This document shows positions 34,301 through 46,536 of a stretch of DNA of 64,000 nucleotides, one piece after another. Origin of the DNA: Anisakis pegreffii (lineage: Eukaryota; Nematoda; Chromadorea; Rhabditida; Anisakidae); NCBI GenBank assembly GCA_035041965.1, contig JAPYMA010001512.1:1-64000 (forward strand). Reading direction: 5' to 3'. Below the pieces are notes generated by a model, which was not told the DNA's origin, did not search any database, and saw nothing but the letters and a program-made list of their open reading frames with translations. Position numbers and translations under genes: made by a program. The number at the start of each line of letters is the position of its first letter. Positions within the stretch are counted from its first letter, which is position 1.

Positions 34301-36949
34301 AATTTTACGAGCGATGATGTCTCATTTCAAGCAATGTTACTAACGAGAGAAGCAAAATTCGAAATTTCATTGGTAAGATAATCTATCAAAAACTTTCAGT
34401 ATGTTGCCAACCACAGATCTTATTGATACAGCTCGAATGCCACTGTGCACTTACACGGTGAGACGAGCTTCTGTCACGGGTTCGCCGGTTTCGTTCGCTA
34501 CTGTTGGTGAACCAGTCTTTCATGTGTGGCAATGCGAAAGTGGTAATGGGTTTATCTTTTGAGGATATTATCAATCATGGTAACAATAGTCATAAATATC
34601 AGTTACTGATCAGTAATGATATCGATGATAACATCACCAAGATGATCACAATGTGAATAATGCAGATTATCACAATATGAATAACACAATGTGAATAATG
34701 TTATCACTGATATTATCACAATAATATCAGTGATAATGCCACTATCACTTTTGGCAGCATTGAAAGATGTTCACTTCATAACGTAACTATTGATAAACAT
34801 TCACTTGATGAGAACAATTATAATTATATGAGATGATGTACGGCACTAAAATTGAATAAAGACCTGCTATCACATAGTAATTTTGATTTGATAAACTTAT
34901 CTTGTTTTTCAACTCCAATCATATTTCCAGATATGTTCTCAATGCTTGTCCACAGTTGTTTTGTCGACGATGGTAATGGACAAGACAGAAAGCCTCTGAT
35001 CGATGAAAATGGGTACGATATTCCTTCTGATAGTCAAATCACCTTTTCAGAAATTCTGCATTTGAATCAACTAACAAGCAAGGAGTCAATCAAATGCATC
35101 ACAAAATGATACCGCACTCTTTCAAATGCTAACATCACAAATCTATTCGTCAGCGAAAATCCGTCACGAATTTGTTCGCATGCGTGATAATTTCTCAAAA
35201 TAGCCACCCACCATTCAGATGTTCCATCGATGAAGCACTCGTTCCGAATCTCACCTACAATCCCGACAAGAATATGGCATTCTCTGAAGTGAGTGTCTTC
35301 AAATTCGCCGATAAGGTCAGCACATACTTTCAATGCGCCGTCTCAACTTGTATGAACTCAGAAGGAATATGCCAAAGCAAAACGGTACGTAATACTTTCA
35401 CATCAATATATCCAGCGCATATCCGCTATTGAATGCTACCGAAAAGTAATCATTCCAAACTATTTTCAAACATTTCCCAACAATATTACTGATTGTGAAT
35501 ATTAAATCATTAAAAATGATCTTAACCATCATTCGATAGGTTGCTCGAATAATCGCATCAGGTGATCATTCAGACAGTGACTGATCCACGTGAGCATTTC
35601 TCACGGAAACAAGATCACCAAAGATACTTCACAGATGGATGACATTAGGATAATATTATTGGATAAGAGCGGTAATCTTGAGGGAATTACAAAGATGGAA
35701 CCATATATGATTCCATTATGATCCTTATATAATCGTCATCATTTTATAATCATCATAATATTATTAACTCATTATTTAATGAACAGAATATCGTAGTATC
35801 ACGTTTCCTCAAGCTATCCAGTACAATATTCTTCTATTACCATGATAATATGCTTGTAAGCAATCGAGCACCGTACGTTAATGATGACCACTGCAAATTG
35901 GCATTAATTATCTCACAACAACTGCAGTCTGACCAATATCATGAAAATAATCAGTTTACAGCCTCCACGTTGCGGTAGTTCACCAACAAGATTCGAAAAA
36001 GACGAACAAGACGAACCAGAAGCAGACGACACGTTCGATCCGTACCAACAACAACACGTTCATCGTAGAGCACGCAGTGTACGAACACATCCGTCACTGA
36101 TCACTCAGCAGTCAAACCACTCCAATGATAATCTTATCACATTCAAACCAAGCAGGAGTCCCTTCAACGACGCTAACACAATGGATTTATCAGCTAATCC
36201 TATAGTGGTTTTGGATCTCGACGAAAATACTCCTCAAGATCCAGCCGATACACCCAAAGTACCCAACTGTTTTCTTATTATCGGATCTTTTTATTCTTTT
36301 AATCCAGTGAAACTTATTGCTCCCGATGATACGTTCTCTTCACGATTGGAGACTGTTATCAATTGGAATACTTTGCTTGAGAAGGGTTGATTTCATACCA
36401 TATCACTGTGGATCACAGCAACTTTTCACTACCTCGTTTTGAAAAAGTTCCTGACATTATAATTCAAATGTCTAACTGTTCCCATAAAATTGCACTGAAA
36501 TGCTGAGGGCAATAGTTCTTGAGATATTCCACTTTTTAAGATCATTTCCCGTTGATTTAACCGTAAATGTTAACGAGACCAATTAATAATAAACCGAGAA
36601 AGTCGATTATGTAAATTCAATTATAGCTTGAAATTGTCTCATTTACTTGACATAATAATGGAAAATTATGTGCTCTTCAAAAAATTAAATTAACCTCTTC
36701 TTAAATAGTTACCCACAACAAGAGGAGAACATCCAAAGGAAACTCAAATGAAGCTGATTTCAGTTCGATGCGTTTGCGAATGATCGCACACTGCTCTCCG
36801 ATGGTGGTAATCGTGTCTGCTTGAGTTCAACGGTGGCCATATTATTAATCGCGACTTTTGGTCTTTCAGTGATGACCACTGCGACGACTGTCGTCCTCTT
36901 ATCGATGAAAAGAATAAGAAGTCGAGATAAAATTTCCACTAAAAATTGA
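31336..36949 (+). CDS. Cuticlin-like ZP-domain protein, complete
   Basis: Eight exons join in phase: 31336-31435, 31862-32055, 33862-34010, 34400-34542, 34931-35012, 35219-35384, 35962-36258 and 36764-36949, about 438 residues. A signal peptide (MIISF-type start; TFIFCYSHPAQA) precedes the ZP domain: VNCMEDRVKLTFRTEQPF, GRIFVKGM, CVRSF, CNMRRSR, then GVEQSITVIISFHNTFITKV, AYRCTCFYMEADK, and the second half FATVGEPVFHVWQCES, VHSCFVDDGNGQ, FKFADKVSTYFQCAVSTC. These match nematode cuticlins closely. A furin-type site RRARS follows, then an acidic/polar linker and a membrane segment (LSSTVAILLIATFGLSVMTT) with a short basic tail (KRIRSRDK). Cuticlins are shed, polymerise and form cuticle layers such as alae. 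All introns have GT-AG ends. Confidence 0.92.
32202..32240. repeat. Duplicated short palindrome in a ZP intron
   Basis: tacctctgctttgaggta occurs twice, 20 bases apart. Each unit is itself an inverted repeat (tacctc / gaggta). Confidence 0.6.
34701..34736. repeat. 15-bp perfect inverted repeat in a ZP intron
   Basis: ttatcactgatatta and taatatcagtgataa around a 6-base loop. It sits within a run of related atcac/gtgat words (about 34590-34750), so it may have grown by local slippage. Confidence 0.6.
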
Positions 36950-37512
36950 TTTGCACTATGAGATCTGCATTAAGAGCTCTTTCTTGACACTCGGATCGCT
37001 CCTCGAAACACTAATGAATATATCCTCAAATTGTTCTTGAAGAGCGATTTTAATACACATTTCTAAAATGTCACATATTAATAGTTTATTCATAGTTTTA
37101 TTGTTTCTTTAATATCGCTCGCTATAAGCCTTACGCATGATTGCTCATAGACGCACCACTCATCTCCACTTCAAGTAGATCTTTCCAATGATTTCGCAAC
37201 TTTGTTTTGTTTTATTCAATCTTCACTTATGCATCAGTGTCATGCTGTGTACTAAATTCATCCTCTGATTGACAGTAAATGATTTATTGCTGAATCACAG
37301 ATCATTTAACCGGTCATCAAGCCCACTCACAAACACCATATGAATTCCTTCAATGGCACAAAACTCATCCTCAAAGATTACTCAGAAACTGTTTCATTTC
37401 AAACTTGTAAAATTTGTTTCATTCTAAATTGGATTGCAAAAAAACTTTCAAACTCTGCCAACTGAATGAGTTGGAATAAGAGGAAAAAGAACAAAAGCGT
37501 GAATGCAAAACA

Positions 37513-37584
37513 AGGGGGCACCCGGATTTGAACCGGGGACCTCTCGATCTGCAGTCGAATGCTCTGCCACTGAGCTATACCCCC
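37513..37584 (-). tRNA. tRNA-Cys (GCA)
   Basis: A 72-nt cloverleaf on the minus strand. The acceptor stem starts GGGGGTA and pairs with TGCCCCC, with discriminator T. The A box is TAGCTCAGTGGCAGAGC, the anticodon loop CTGCAGA gives anticodon GCA, and the T arm is CCCCGGTTCAAATCCGGGG-like (GGTTCAAATCC). No intron. A TTGTTTT run follows as a polymerase III terminator. It appears functional. Confidence 0.95.
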
Positions 37585-39049
37585 GACGTCGTTTGTGGTA
37601 CATCACATGTTGTAATGAATTATGCTGATTATGAGAGAAAAGTGTGCTCGATTGAACTGAACCAAGTTCGAAACCTGTTTGAATCCATTCAGAACTGTTG
37701 TTACATCTCAGATTTAAGCAAATGCACATCAGAAGCACGACCGAACTAAAAAAATTCTATCCATTTGCCGTTAATCACGCATAAACGGTATTAGATGAGC
37801 CTCTTGATTGGCGAAGAGAAGAGAAACGAAATCGTTTGCGGGGCATCCATTTCCTCAGAGAACTATTCGGAATATAACAGTTTATTTCTTTTTACAGTGG
37901 CACGACAACTGTCGTCAAACGAACTAAATTCGTCGGGCCGAAAACTTACATAATGTGAGCATTCCATTAAATTTCATCTATTATGTATACTACTATAAGC
38001 CGATTGCTCGGAGTATATTCCGTTAATATCGCCTCCAGATCAACAGTTATTTGATGGGCGGATGGATGACACATTATAAATCAAATGTTTATCTCGATAT
38101 GCTTCCTTCTTCAAATGTTATCGACGAGGACGTCACTCAACATCCTGCAATATGAATGAATGATGGATGTCCTGGCTTAGAACCCGGAAATATGCAAATG
38201 AGGGTTGTGTACAATTCAATCGCTCCTTTCATTCGTTCATATCGCAGTTTAGTTATGTATTCATTATGAGAGTAGCGGTTGTGATTTGAACGATAAAGAT
38301 ATTAACAATTGCGGAATCAGATATTGAGTGATGTGGGAGTGCTTAGTGAGGCTAATGCGTAATCGGTTACATAATCGTAGACAGTGATTGCGTAATTTGT
38401 GTGAGATGAACAACAGCACAGAAAGGTTATTCGGATTATGCTCGGACGAGTCGGCGGCTTCTCTTTGGAGGAACGTCGAATAAAGTAGTTATATTGAGCG
38501 AACGCATTTGAAATGTGCCATCGAACGCGATGTAATAGCATCCATCGCAAATAAAACAATAATAATATTATACAAGCCATAATTATTCAACTCTTTCACA
38601 TATTCATGTTATTATTTGTTTGCCTTATACTCTTATACGTCCATATGCAATATTCATCTTTTAGTATTTCCTCTCTGATCTGAAAGAATTCATTCCATAC
38701 GCAAATAACCGTAATGCAATCAGAGGTCACCGTTTGCGCATTCTCTAAAACACATTTTGAACTCGACAACTCGACAAGTTACTTAAGTCAATGTGTACAC
38801 ACACAGCCCTTTTGATCATTGACGAAATTCATTTTGTCGGTTGAAATTCAGTGTTGCTTTAGGGCAACTCAATAACTTTGCATTATCCAACAACAACGCA
38901 TATATTTTTCTGATTGTGAGTGTACAGAATCCCAAGAATTCGATTACATAATCGAGCCATATGGTGCTGAACAAATCTGAGGATACAGATAGTTCGAAGA
39001 TGGTATTCGTGAGTTGACCGACTGGCTGACAGTGAGATCAAATCTATAG

Positions 39050-39430
39050 GTTGTGGCAGCATAATGTTGTGGCGCCGATTCGAAATCCCTTCAGATATTT
39101 AGCTATATCTTCGATAATATGCAAAATCAGTCGGGAACATATATACTTTTCTGAAAGTAGAGAATTTTCTGAACCAGACAGTGTCAAAAAACTTGTATGT
39201 TGCTGGGCAAAGCTGAGAGTACAGCTGCTTTCAAGATGGTACTCATGGAAGGCGTACAGAGTAAGGCGACATAGTAAAATCACTCAGCTATTTGATATAC
39301 CTTCAACTGTTCAGCTATATCTCCCAAAGTATGCAAAATCAGTCGATATTCGCATGATGCTGATTGGTAGCAGACCTGAGGATACATACAGTTCGCTTGA
39401 AAATGGTATTCAAAAAACTGAATTTTTGTC
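39050..39430 (-). repeat. Dispersed repeat related to 4204-4800, opposite orientation
   Basis: On the minus strand the order is gtactctcagctttgccca, gcaacata, agaaaattctctactttcag and cgaagatatagcta, the same order as the 4.2-kb units. A second, shorter unit at about 39280-39400 shares gactgattttgcata and gagatatagctg. It overlaps open frames of both strands that are therefore not taken as genes. Confidence 0.55.
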
Positions 39431-40190
39431 CAGATGAATCAATGGTTCACTGCGAGCCATGACTGTTGTCTTGAGATGCAAATAATTTTTGGCTTTCAAA
39501 TTTGCTTCGTGGTGTTTCTATGAATATGAGGATATCAACTAAATTCTTCATGCTGTCATACTCTCAGGAACTTGAATCGAAACTAACTGAAAAATAACCA
39601 TTCGCAATTATATTCAGATATTTTTCTTGCGGAATTATGGTTTGATTGAGGGAGGAGAGGGAGTTATTTGTATTGTACACTCAAAAAAGTTTCGAAGAAT
39701 AGGGGAGGGGATATGGGATGATTGCATATTAGCACATTGGCACTGTGCTAGTCAAGGTTCTTACGCATTCTCATGTGATTGCGTAATGCAAGGTCACGCG
39801 ATCTTCACTCGATTACATTCCCACTAGCAACAGCAAATAGTACTCGTGCTCGGTCACTCTCCCTTGTTTTGTGACCGATTGACCAGCAAACGGCTGGTTT
39901 TCAACGCTCTGTGCTCAAGCAATTGAGTGACCTTTTCAACTCTTCCAATCCGTCCTAGTTCAGACTCAGTAATTTATGACTAGGATATATAACAATCCAG
40001 GGAATTTTGTTGAATGTTTTGTTAGATTCACGCTGAAATAAGGTCGATCCCAAGCTGCTTGATTTCACATTCAGCTTTATAAACTTATTACGCATTTTGA
40101 CCCTATGAATGAACTTTTTCAAGTGTCCTGCTTGCTATTCCTTTATTCTATGCATGATAATTTGCCAATTTTCAGCATATTCTTCCTATA

Positions 40191-43089
40191 ATGGCAACTG
40201 TTGTCAGTGGTGAGATCAGCAAATCGCCAATACCATCATCACGTGCATCATATCCAATGTATCGACGGAAACTGTTTACTCGACTCAGCGGCCCTCATGA
40301 ATCTGGCCAAAGAGATTCGAATTTCACCGATACCTCGTCGCCTGCGAATGTTTCGTCGAATCGGAAGAGATCCAGAACGAATGGCTGCTCGCCTTTTGAA
40401 GATAGTTTGTATGGCAGTGTTAATGACGAAAATGTTGACGAATGTGATCACAATAAGATTCGCCACGTTGATATCAATAAAAGTGATAACTTTAATGATA
40501 ACACTGACGTAAACAATATGGCCAAACAAAATAACGAAGCAATATTATCGATGCATCTCAGCGATGATACGGAATCAACTTCTGCCTTCTCTCCACCGTT
40601 CCTGTCGCTCACTCCACCAGATCTCAACACCCAGCTTCTTTCATTTCAAAATGTATTCACGCCCAAACCATCCAGCAATCAAATTCATCAGTTCAAACGA
40701 ATCGATCTCATACTCTCATCGAATCGGTAACTTTCTCACCAATGCTTGTGTTGAAAACTCGTTTATGAAAGTTTCATCAATGATGACATTGCTTCGAAAC
40801 TAATCAAATTATTGCTGAAGTTCTATAATTCACGATAGTGCATGAATATCTGAGAAATACTACTGCTGTATCTGATTGAGAGAAATAAGTTCCATCCATT
40901 CTGTCGAACTCATCATAAGAATTCTGCGTTTATCTTCCAGATTAAATGACTATTTAGTGATTAGTTGTTCAATCATTTTGTGCTTTATTACTTTCAAGTC
41001 TTTAAAATAGATGTTTTTACAAATGATGATAAGTTTTCAACGAAACATTCCGGATTTCTTCTCAACAAATGAATGTTTCAGTGAGATTTCGAAGCACGAC
41101 ACTACAGCTTATGAGTGCTTCTCTCCTGAAACACTCTCTCAGCTCACTTCCTCAAGTGTAAGTTTTGTTTCATTTCAAAGTTTCTTTCCTTATTCTCAGC
41201 ATATTCAAATGTTCACGTTAACATTTCCCAGCATTCATTTTCTTGCCATTTTCTTCGCTCACGCCACGGAATCACATCTGAAAAATATTAAAAACGTTAC
41301 TTTAAATTGACACTGTGACAACTGTCATAAATGCCCATTCAGTGCCTGCTTGATCTTCTGTTGATCTGCAAAAGCTTGCAACAGAAAATCAACACTCGGG
41401 AAGAAGCAGGCAGATGTTATTGGATGAGAATTTCGGTTTACGTGTTTGAATCGATGAGGTGTGCAGAATGAGAAAATGACAGTGGGTGTATGCGTTCAAT
41501 GATAAAAGTGTTGAGAGTGATTATAGCAAATCATACGTGTTATACGAACAATGAGACGAGAGTGAATGAGAAAACCAGATCGAGAGCACGCTTTTAATGT
41601 GAAAAGCTATGAGAGCGTTCTGAACACGTCGGAAAAGATTGAGAATCCAGTTGAATGTTGATGAATTCAACAGTTCTTTGAGAAGCAATTTGTTCTAGTG
41701 AATCGCACTAAATGAAAGCGTTACAAAGCTGGTGATAAGCTGTAACAGATGACCGGATTTACTTTCTCAGACCGAATTGCTAAGCAAAGAAACCAATGCA
41801 CTTGTAGAATTTAATTCCATATCTTTTTGCCACTGGATGTTCAGTCATACGAAGCGGAATGTCATTAGTATAGTTATCTGTTATGCAACAATAGTTATGA
41901 AGAATTGAGATATTGAGACAAGAAAATAGATTTATTTAGTCGCTAACATTTTGTAGTTATTAACCTCTGGCAAGCTGTTCGTTCATTCAATCGTTCGGTT
42001 ATTTCTTTTTTGTTGCATACCGCTTTAGAGCGTATTATCTACTCATCTTACATCACCTATTCTATAATCCACTTTCGATTACTACTCAAGCTTTTGAAGA
42101 GAGTGTAATCGTTCATTTGAATTTATCGTACTTCAACAATTTTCGTAACCTTTTCATAGTCGTTTCTTTTACCAAAAATCTTCCCTCTCCTTCTTCTTCC
42201 TTTTCGATCTTCTCCCTCCTTATTAAACAGTCCATAATGCCAAGCGATTATGCACTTAAGATCCACCGACAATTCACATATCAAATGACAGTTGCTGAAT
42301 ATAAGTCTCAAAGGATGGTCAATTAATTATTGTGGCGAATAACAATGCTGCTTTTTGAATGAAGGAAAGTAACAAGCAAAGAATGAATGTCTATTCAGTG
42401 CGTTTGATCTTCTGTTGATCTGCAAAAGCTTGCAACAGAAAATCAACACTCGGGAAGAAGCAGGCAGATGTTATTGGATGAGAATTTCGGTTTACGTGTT
42501 TGAATCGATGAGGTGTGAAGAATGAGAAAATGACAGTGGGTGTATGCGTTCAATGATAAAAGTGTTGAGAGTGATTATAGCAAATCATACGTGTTATACG
42601 AACAATGAGACGAGAGTGAATGAGAAAACCAGATCGAGAGCACGCTTTTAATGTGAAAAGCTATGAGAGCGTTCTGAACACGTCGGAAAAGATTGAGAAT
42701 CCAGTTGAATGTTGATGAATTTAACAGTTCTTTTAAAAGCAATTTGCCCCAGTGAATCGCACTAAATAAAAACGTTACAATGATAAGCTGCAAAGAATGA
42801 CCGGATAACTTTATATAATCAGAAAGCCGCATTACAGATCGAGCAACTTGGCAACAAGATTCGGTTGAATCACCAAACTGAATATAAGGACCGACGTCGT
42901 CGAAACAACGATGCTGCCAGAAGATCCAGAGAGATGCGACGAGTAAAAGAGGCCCAGAATCGTGCCCGGATGCTCAATCTCGACAATGCAAACAATCACT
43001 TGCGAGCGCAAATCGATGCACTTCGTGGTCAACTCAATCATATGCATTTACTGCTTGTGGCTTCAAAAGTTAATCACTCCATATTGTGA
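40191..43089 (+). CDS. bZIP transcription factor, PAR/NFIL3/CES-2 type
   Basis: Three exons join in phase: 40191-40726, 41034-41157 and 42823-43089, about 309 residues. The first 180 residues are low-complexity Ser/Asn/Asp-rich with a basic patch (SSNRKRSRTNG) and a Pro-rich part (FSPPFLSLTPPDLN). The C-terminal basic region EYKDRRRRNNDAARRSREMR contains the N-x2-AA-x2-SR DNA-contact signature and resembles the NNxAA(K/R)RSR of PAR, E4BP4 and C. elegans CES-2. The zipper LDNANNHLRAQIDALRGQLN has Leu every seventh residue for three to four heptads. It likely dimerises and binds TTAC-GTAA-type sites (family knowledge). The start is the first ATG of the long first exon. Exon 2 ends agt|gtaagt. 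The exon 3 acceptor (ataatcag) lies at the edge of a repeat. Confidence 0.85.
41352..41750 (+). mobile_element. 0.4-kb intronic repeat, copy 1 (family E relative)
   Basis: Matches 42416-42802 with only one difference seen over the first ~310 bases, then diverges. Its right half (gagacgagagtgaatgagaa, aacacgtcggaaaagattga, gagaatcca) is homologous to the corresponding part of the 20057 and 50911 elements, so it is a diverged or truncated relative. It lies in the second intron of the bZIP gene. Confidence 0.65.
42416..42802 (+). mobile_element. 0.4-kb intronic repeat, copy 2
   Basis: Direct repeat of 41352-41750, 1064 bases away. Its 3' flank continues with gaatgaccggata, matching gatgaccggattt after copy 1, and reaches to within about 20 bases of the bZIP exon start at 42823. 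Confidence 0.65.
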
Positions 43090-45799
43090 GAATTGAATTT
43101 GTGTTGAATATCGCCATAATGTTTTACGAATGTACTCATTTTAATCGCTTCGAGTAATTATGCCTGTGTTATTGTTTCCTCAATGCTATGAGGGAGGCGT
43201 TGAAGTTTAGCTGATTGAAGTATAATTTGTCGATGATGGAATGCTAGCGAGATTGGTCTGGAACAATGGTTATTATGCATGTGCTATGTGTTCGGGTCCG
43301 AAATTTGTCATGATGAATCTGGAGAATGGTATATACAACAAAAACTGTTATGTATGATGTGCAATTAGATTGAAATTTTTTAGAATGATATTTACAGATG
43401 TAGATCTACTTAGATATAGTGCAGTGATTATTATTACTGTAGAACGAACGTGATTTATTCGAATGTTTTGACTAGACGTTTGCTCCGTTTTTTTCGTCAC
43501 CTTTGCGATTTCTCAATAATCGCGACATTCACAGGTGCTTTGTTATTATTTTACTGAATGAATGTTTATCATTTATACAAAGATGTCACACTTAGCACAT
43601 TTATACAAAGATTTTTTTATTAAATGCTTATCATTTCCTCAAATGTAAACATGTGATCCGCCTTGGTAAGTGTCAATTGAATGTTTCTGATGAACGAACC
43701 TGAGTCATATTGTTGGCTGACTGCTAAAACTAGGGAACCTCTTGCTTGATTAATCGAAAATTGTTCTTTAGAACTCTACGGTACCCGTTTCAAGTTTACA
43801 TGTTTATATTGTTTTGTTATTTTTGTACTTGATAGAATTTCTTCGAAGACCAACGCGATTGTTCATATGATCATTCGCATTCTTCAGACGATGTGAATTT
43901 GTATAGAATTATTCGGTTTAAAGTGTCTTCACATGCCAAATTATTCAATCATATTGATGTGCAACAACACTATTCAACACCTGTATAACACTGATCTATT
44001 CGAATGTTACTGATGAATGAATATTAAAATCGAATGTCGAAAAGTAATAAACCTTCAGCTCAATTTTCATTAAATCAGTTCCCATAACCTCATTCGTGGA
44101 GACATTTTCAGGTAATGTTCAAGTATCTCCTTCAACTCTTGTACTTATCCACTCCTTCAAAAATCCGATAAGAGTAGTTACTGTTACTTTTTTGATAGCT
44201 TTGATTATCTGGTGGAATCTTATAAAAACGATCTGATTGCCCAACAGTTCCCATCGGGGAAGATTACCTGTTTTTGGGTAATTTGAAGGTGTCGGGGGGA
44301 ATTGGAAGGAGTTGGGAAATTAGTACTCGTAGAGTTGCGTGAGAACCGCTGTAATAGCCGAAAAGCATCTCATTATAACGCAACTTAAAGATCCTTTTGA
44401 GTAAACGACGTAACTTTGGGAAGTGATGCGCAATTTGGGTACGGGTCACGTATCGCACATTAATATATTCATTGGCTGTTTGCAAATACAGTTTTGTCTT
44501 TTGTTATGCAACAACTCATTAGGAATAAGTGAATCTCGTTTGAAGACATCCATGCAGCATGCATAATCGATAGCATTCAATCGTTAATGTACGCATTCAT
44601 ACAAATATCCGATTTCATTGTCTACAATTTGAGCAAAATTCTCTTACAATTAGCTAGCTAACTGATGCTGAATAGTAATCATCTCTCTCTATCTATTAGA
44701 TCATAGAGTTCAACGGAACTACAGTAAATAGTTGTGCACTGTTTCGTATCGATGTGGTGACGAAAGGACAGCGATCGCTATTACACAATTATAATGGGTC
44801 ATGCATACTTGTATTTAAAATAAATACAATAGCACGCGCAAACATGCATTTGAACATTTGTAACACTGAAATGAATAGTATCCTCTTTCCGGTCAGTGCA
44901 AACATTCACCCTCTTGAATGAAATCAATGCAAATCATCATCAATAGATGTTTGCTTGCCTTTTATTTTCCAGTCTTACATCAAAGCTGCTATAGAATAGC
45001 TGTTGCATGATGAGACATCATTCACTACGACTAAATGCTCTTGACGTCCTGTTTTTATGCTTCATAAGCAATTTGTTGGGAAATCTGATCCAAATCTTGC
45101 TTTCACAGGGAGTGATCGAGATTTGGTTCGATATCTTCTCCGCATTTCCCACCAAGAACAGATTCGACCCTTCTCGTGATCAAAATCGTGAAGTGACAAT
45201 CAATCACGAACCTCCGTCCTTCTCGTGAATATCGAAACAAATCCCATCAAGAGAACAAAATCATCCAAATCACAAGGTGACAGATGCAGCTTCTTTGAAT
45301 CAGCTCAAACCTCGTCACTTGCTTTATCACGAACTTAGAACAAAAACAACCAAATGGCAGAAATTTATTCAAATCAGAAAATGAACAAACAAAACATTCA
45401 GCAGCAGCACAAAAGAATATGATTGTGATGAAGAGAGTGTAAAAGACGATTACTCTAAACGATCGGTATTGTTGATATGCGAAGATGAACGTTTCATGGC
45501 ATGTTGTTGTTTGCAATTCATGAACACAAACAACACTTGCGAGTGCACACCACCGATCGCTGCACCTCCAACTTTTTACATCGGCTTTACTTCTGATCTT
45601 CTGAAAGTCTTTCAATTTCACAACAAGTGCCATCATCAGTTAGATATTGATATCGCCATAATGATATCTTGAAAACATTATTATTATTGAGATTCGCTAG
45701 GTCAGCATTATCAATACTTAATTATCTGCAGGGCATGAACTGTTGCTTAGTGGTTAGCCAAGCCTGAGGGTGCAGATTAATTCCATTGATTTAGCCTGA
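43090..45799. other. Intergenic between the bZIP gene and the membrane-protein gene
   Basis: Contains a short family E derivative (44243-44352). A plus-strand frame at 44700-44921 is open for 73 codons after a ctattag acceptor (begins IIEFNGTTVNSCALFRIDVV) but lacks an ATG near its start and any recognised domain. Frames at 45007-45228 (+) and 45247-45636 (-) are open without other support. No gene is called. Confidence 0.35.
44243..44352 (+). mobile_element. Short internal-deletion derivative of family E
   Basis: Has the left end (gttcccatcggggaagatta, ttgggtaatttgaaggtgtc, gggaaattag) and the right end (gcgtgagaaccgctg) of the 0.8-kb element, with almost all the interior missing. Confidence 0.5.
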
Positions 45800-46536
45800 T
45801 TAGTCGCATTGATTTCTGTTTCTGTTATTAAGCCAGCGCCAGCTTCCATCTTTTTGCTCATATCTATCTGTTCATGCAGAAATTGTGCATTGATGACATT
45901 CGAACGGCACCGGGAACCGCAAAATGCGGCAATCAACTCTCACCTGACTCTTTGGGTTCATTAGTGTCAGTCGATACTTTTTCTTTGCTACCACTTTTCT
46001 TCTCATTGCTTTCATCAGTTTTTTCCGCACTTTTACTTTTTGATTGACTCGTCTTCGTCGTGGTCTTCGTGGTCTGCATAATCAAATTCATTCATTATTG
46101 CTTCATTTCTGTCTTTATACCATTTAGGTTAGACGACCATTCAAGATTGAAAGCACTCAAGAAAGGAAACAATTAATAAATTTATGAAACAATTCTCTGG
46201 ACACTGCAATATTGCTGGTTCAGTGGAATGTGAAACAGGAAAGAATGATGGCAGCAGCGTGTGCTGCCAACAAACAATTGCAGAAGGACATTTATATGGT
46301 CTTAATGAATTAGTTTGATAATTTCTCATCGAACAAATGAAATGCTCAAAACGATGAACAGATCGCACCTTACTCGCAGCTCCCTTTTGCTTTCGTAAGG
46401 CCCACATGAAATGTGACGAATACATGATGATGTAAGCGAGCAGAATGACCAGAATGAGTATCGTATATCCAAAACTAGCAACAAAATACCAAAGAAAACT
46501 TGGACATGGATCCTCGTCTTCTGACGACCATATCAC
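45800..46536 (-). CDS. Small single-pass membrane protein of unknown family
   Basis: Three minus-strand exons join in phase: about 46369-46536, 45944-46073 and 45800-45867, about 120 residues. Exon 1 encodes an acidic N-terminus (SSEDEDPCPS), an aromatic entry and one long membrane segment (FGYTILILVILLAYIIMYSS), then a basic juxtamembrane patch (RKQKG). Exon 2 is a Lys/Thr/Ser-rich, disordered cytoplasmic-type tail (TTKTTTKTSQSKSKSAEKTD). Exon 3 adds YEQKDGSWRWLNNRNRNQ and a stop. There is no in-frame ATG before the membrane segment and a TAA lies upstream, so the true start is in an unseen 5' exon or exon 1 begins at a splice site inside the call. The positive residues after the segment suggest an N-out, C-in topology. 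Confidence 0.5.

Larger units (their letters stand above)
36950..40190. other. Spacer with tRNA-Cys, a repeat cluster and weak coding-like patches
   Basis: Beyond the listed tRNA and repeats, two short plus-strand segments after good acceptors look protein-like: 37897-37953 (TTTVVKRTKFVGPKTYIM, after tttttacag) and 38041-38164 (INSYLMGGWMTHYKSN, after cctccag, ending at a TGA). Their phases do not join, so they are not called as a gene. 39441-40190 holds nothing else I can support. Confidence 0.35.

Noticed and set aside
36259..36390. Read-through of the seventh ZP exon to a stop at 36390
   Set aside because: A donor at 36259 joins in phase to the membrane-segment exon at 36764, as expected for cuticlins; the read-through would lose the membrane anchor.
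39051..39437. 128-codon plus-strand open frame
   Set aside because: Lies wholly in a dispersed repeat that has copies without a conserved frame.
45247..45636. 129-codon minus-strand open frame with a hydrophobic stretch
   Set aside because: Does not join the membrane-protein exons in phase and is overlapped by an equally open plus-strand frame; probably 3' untranslated or spacer.
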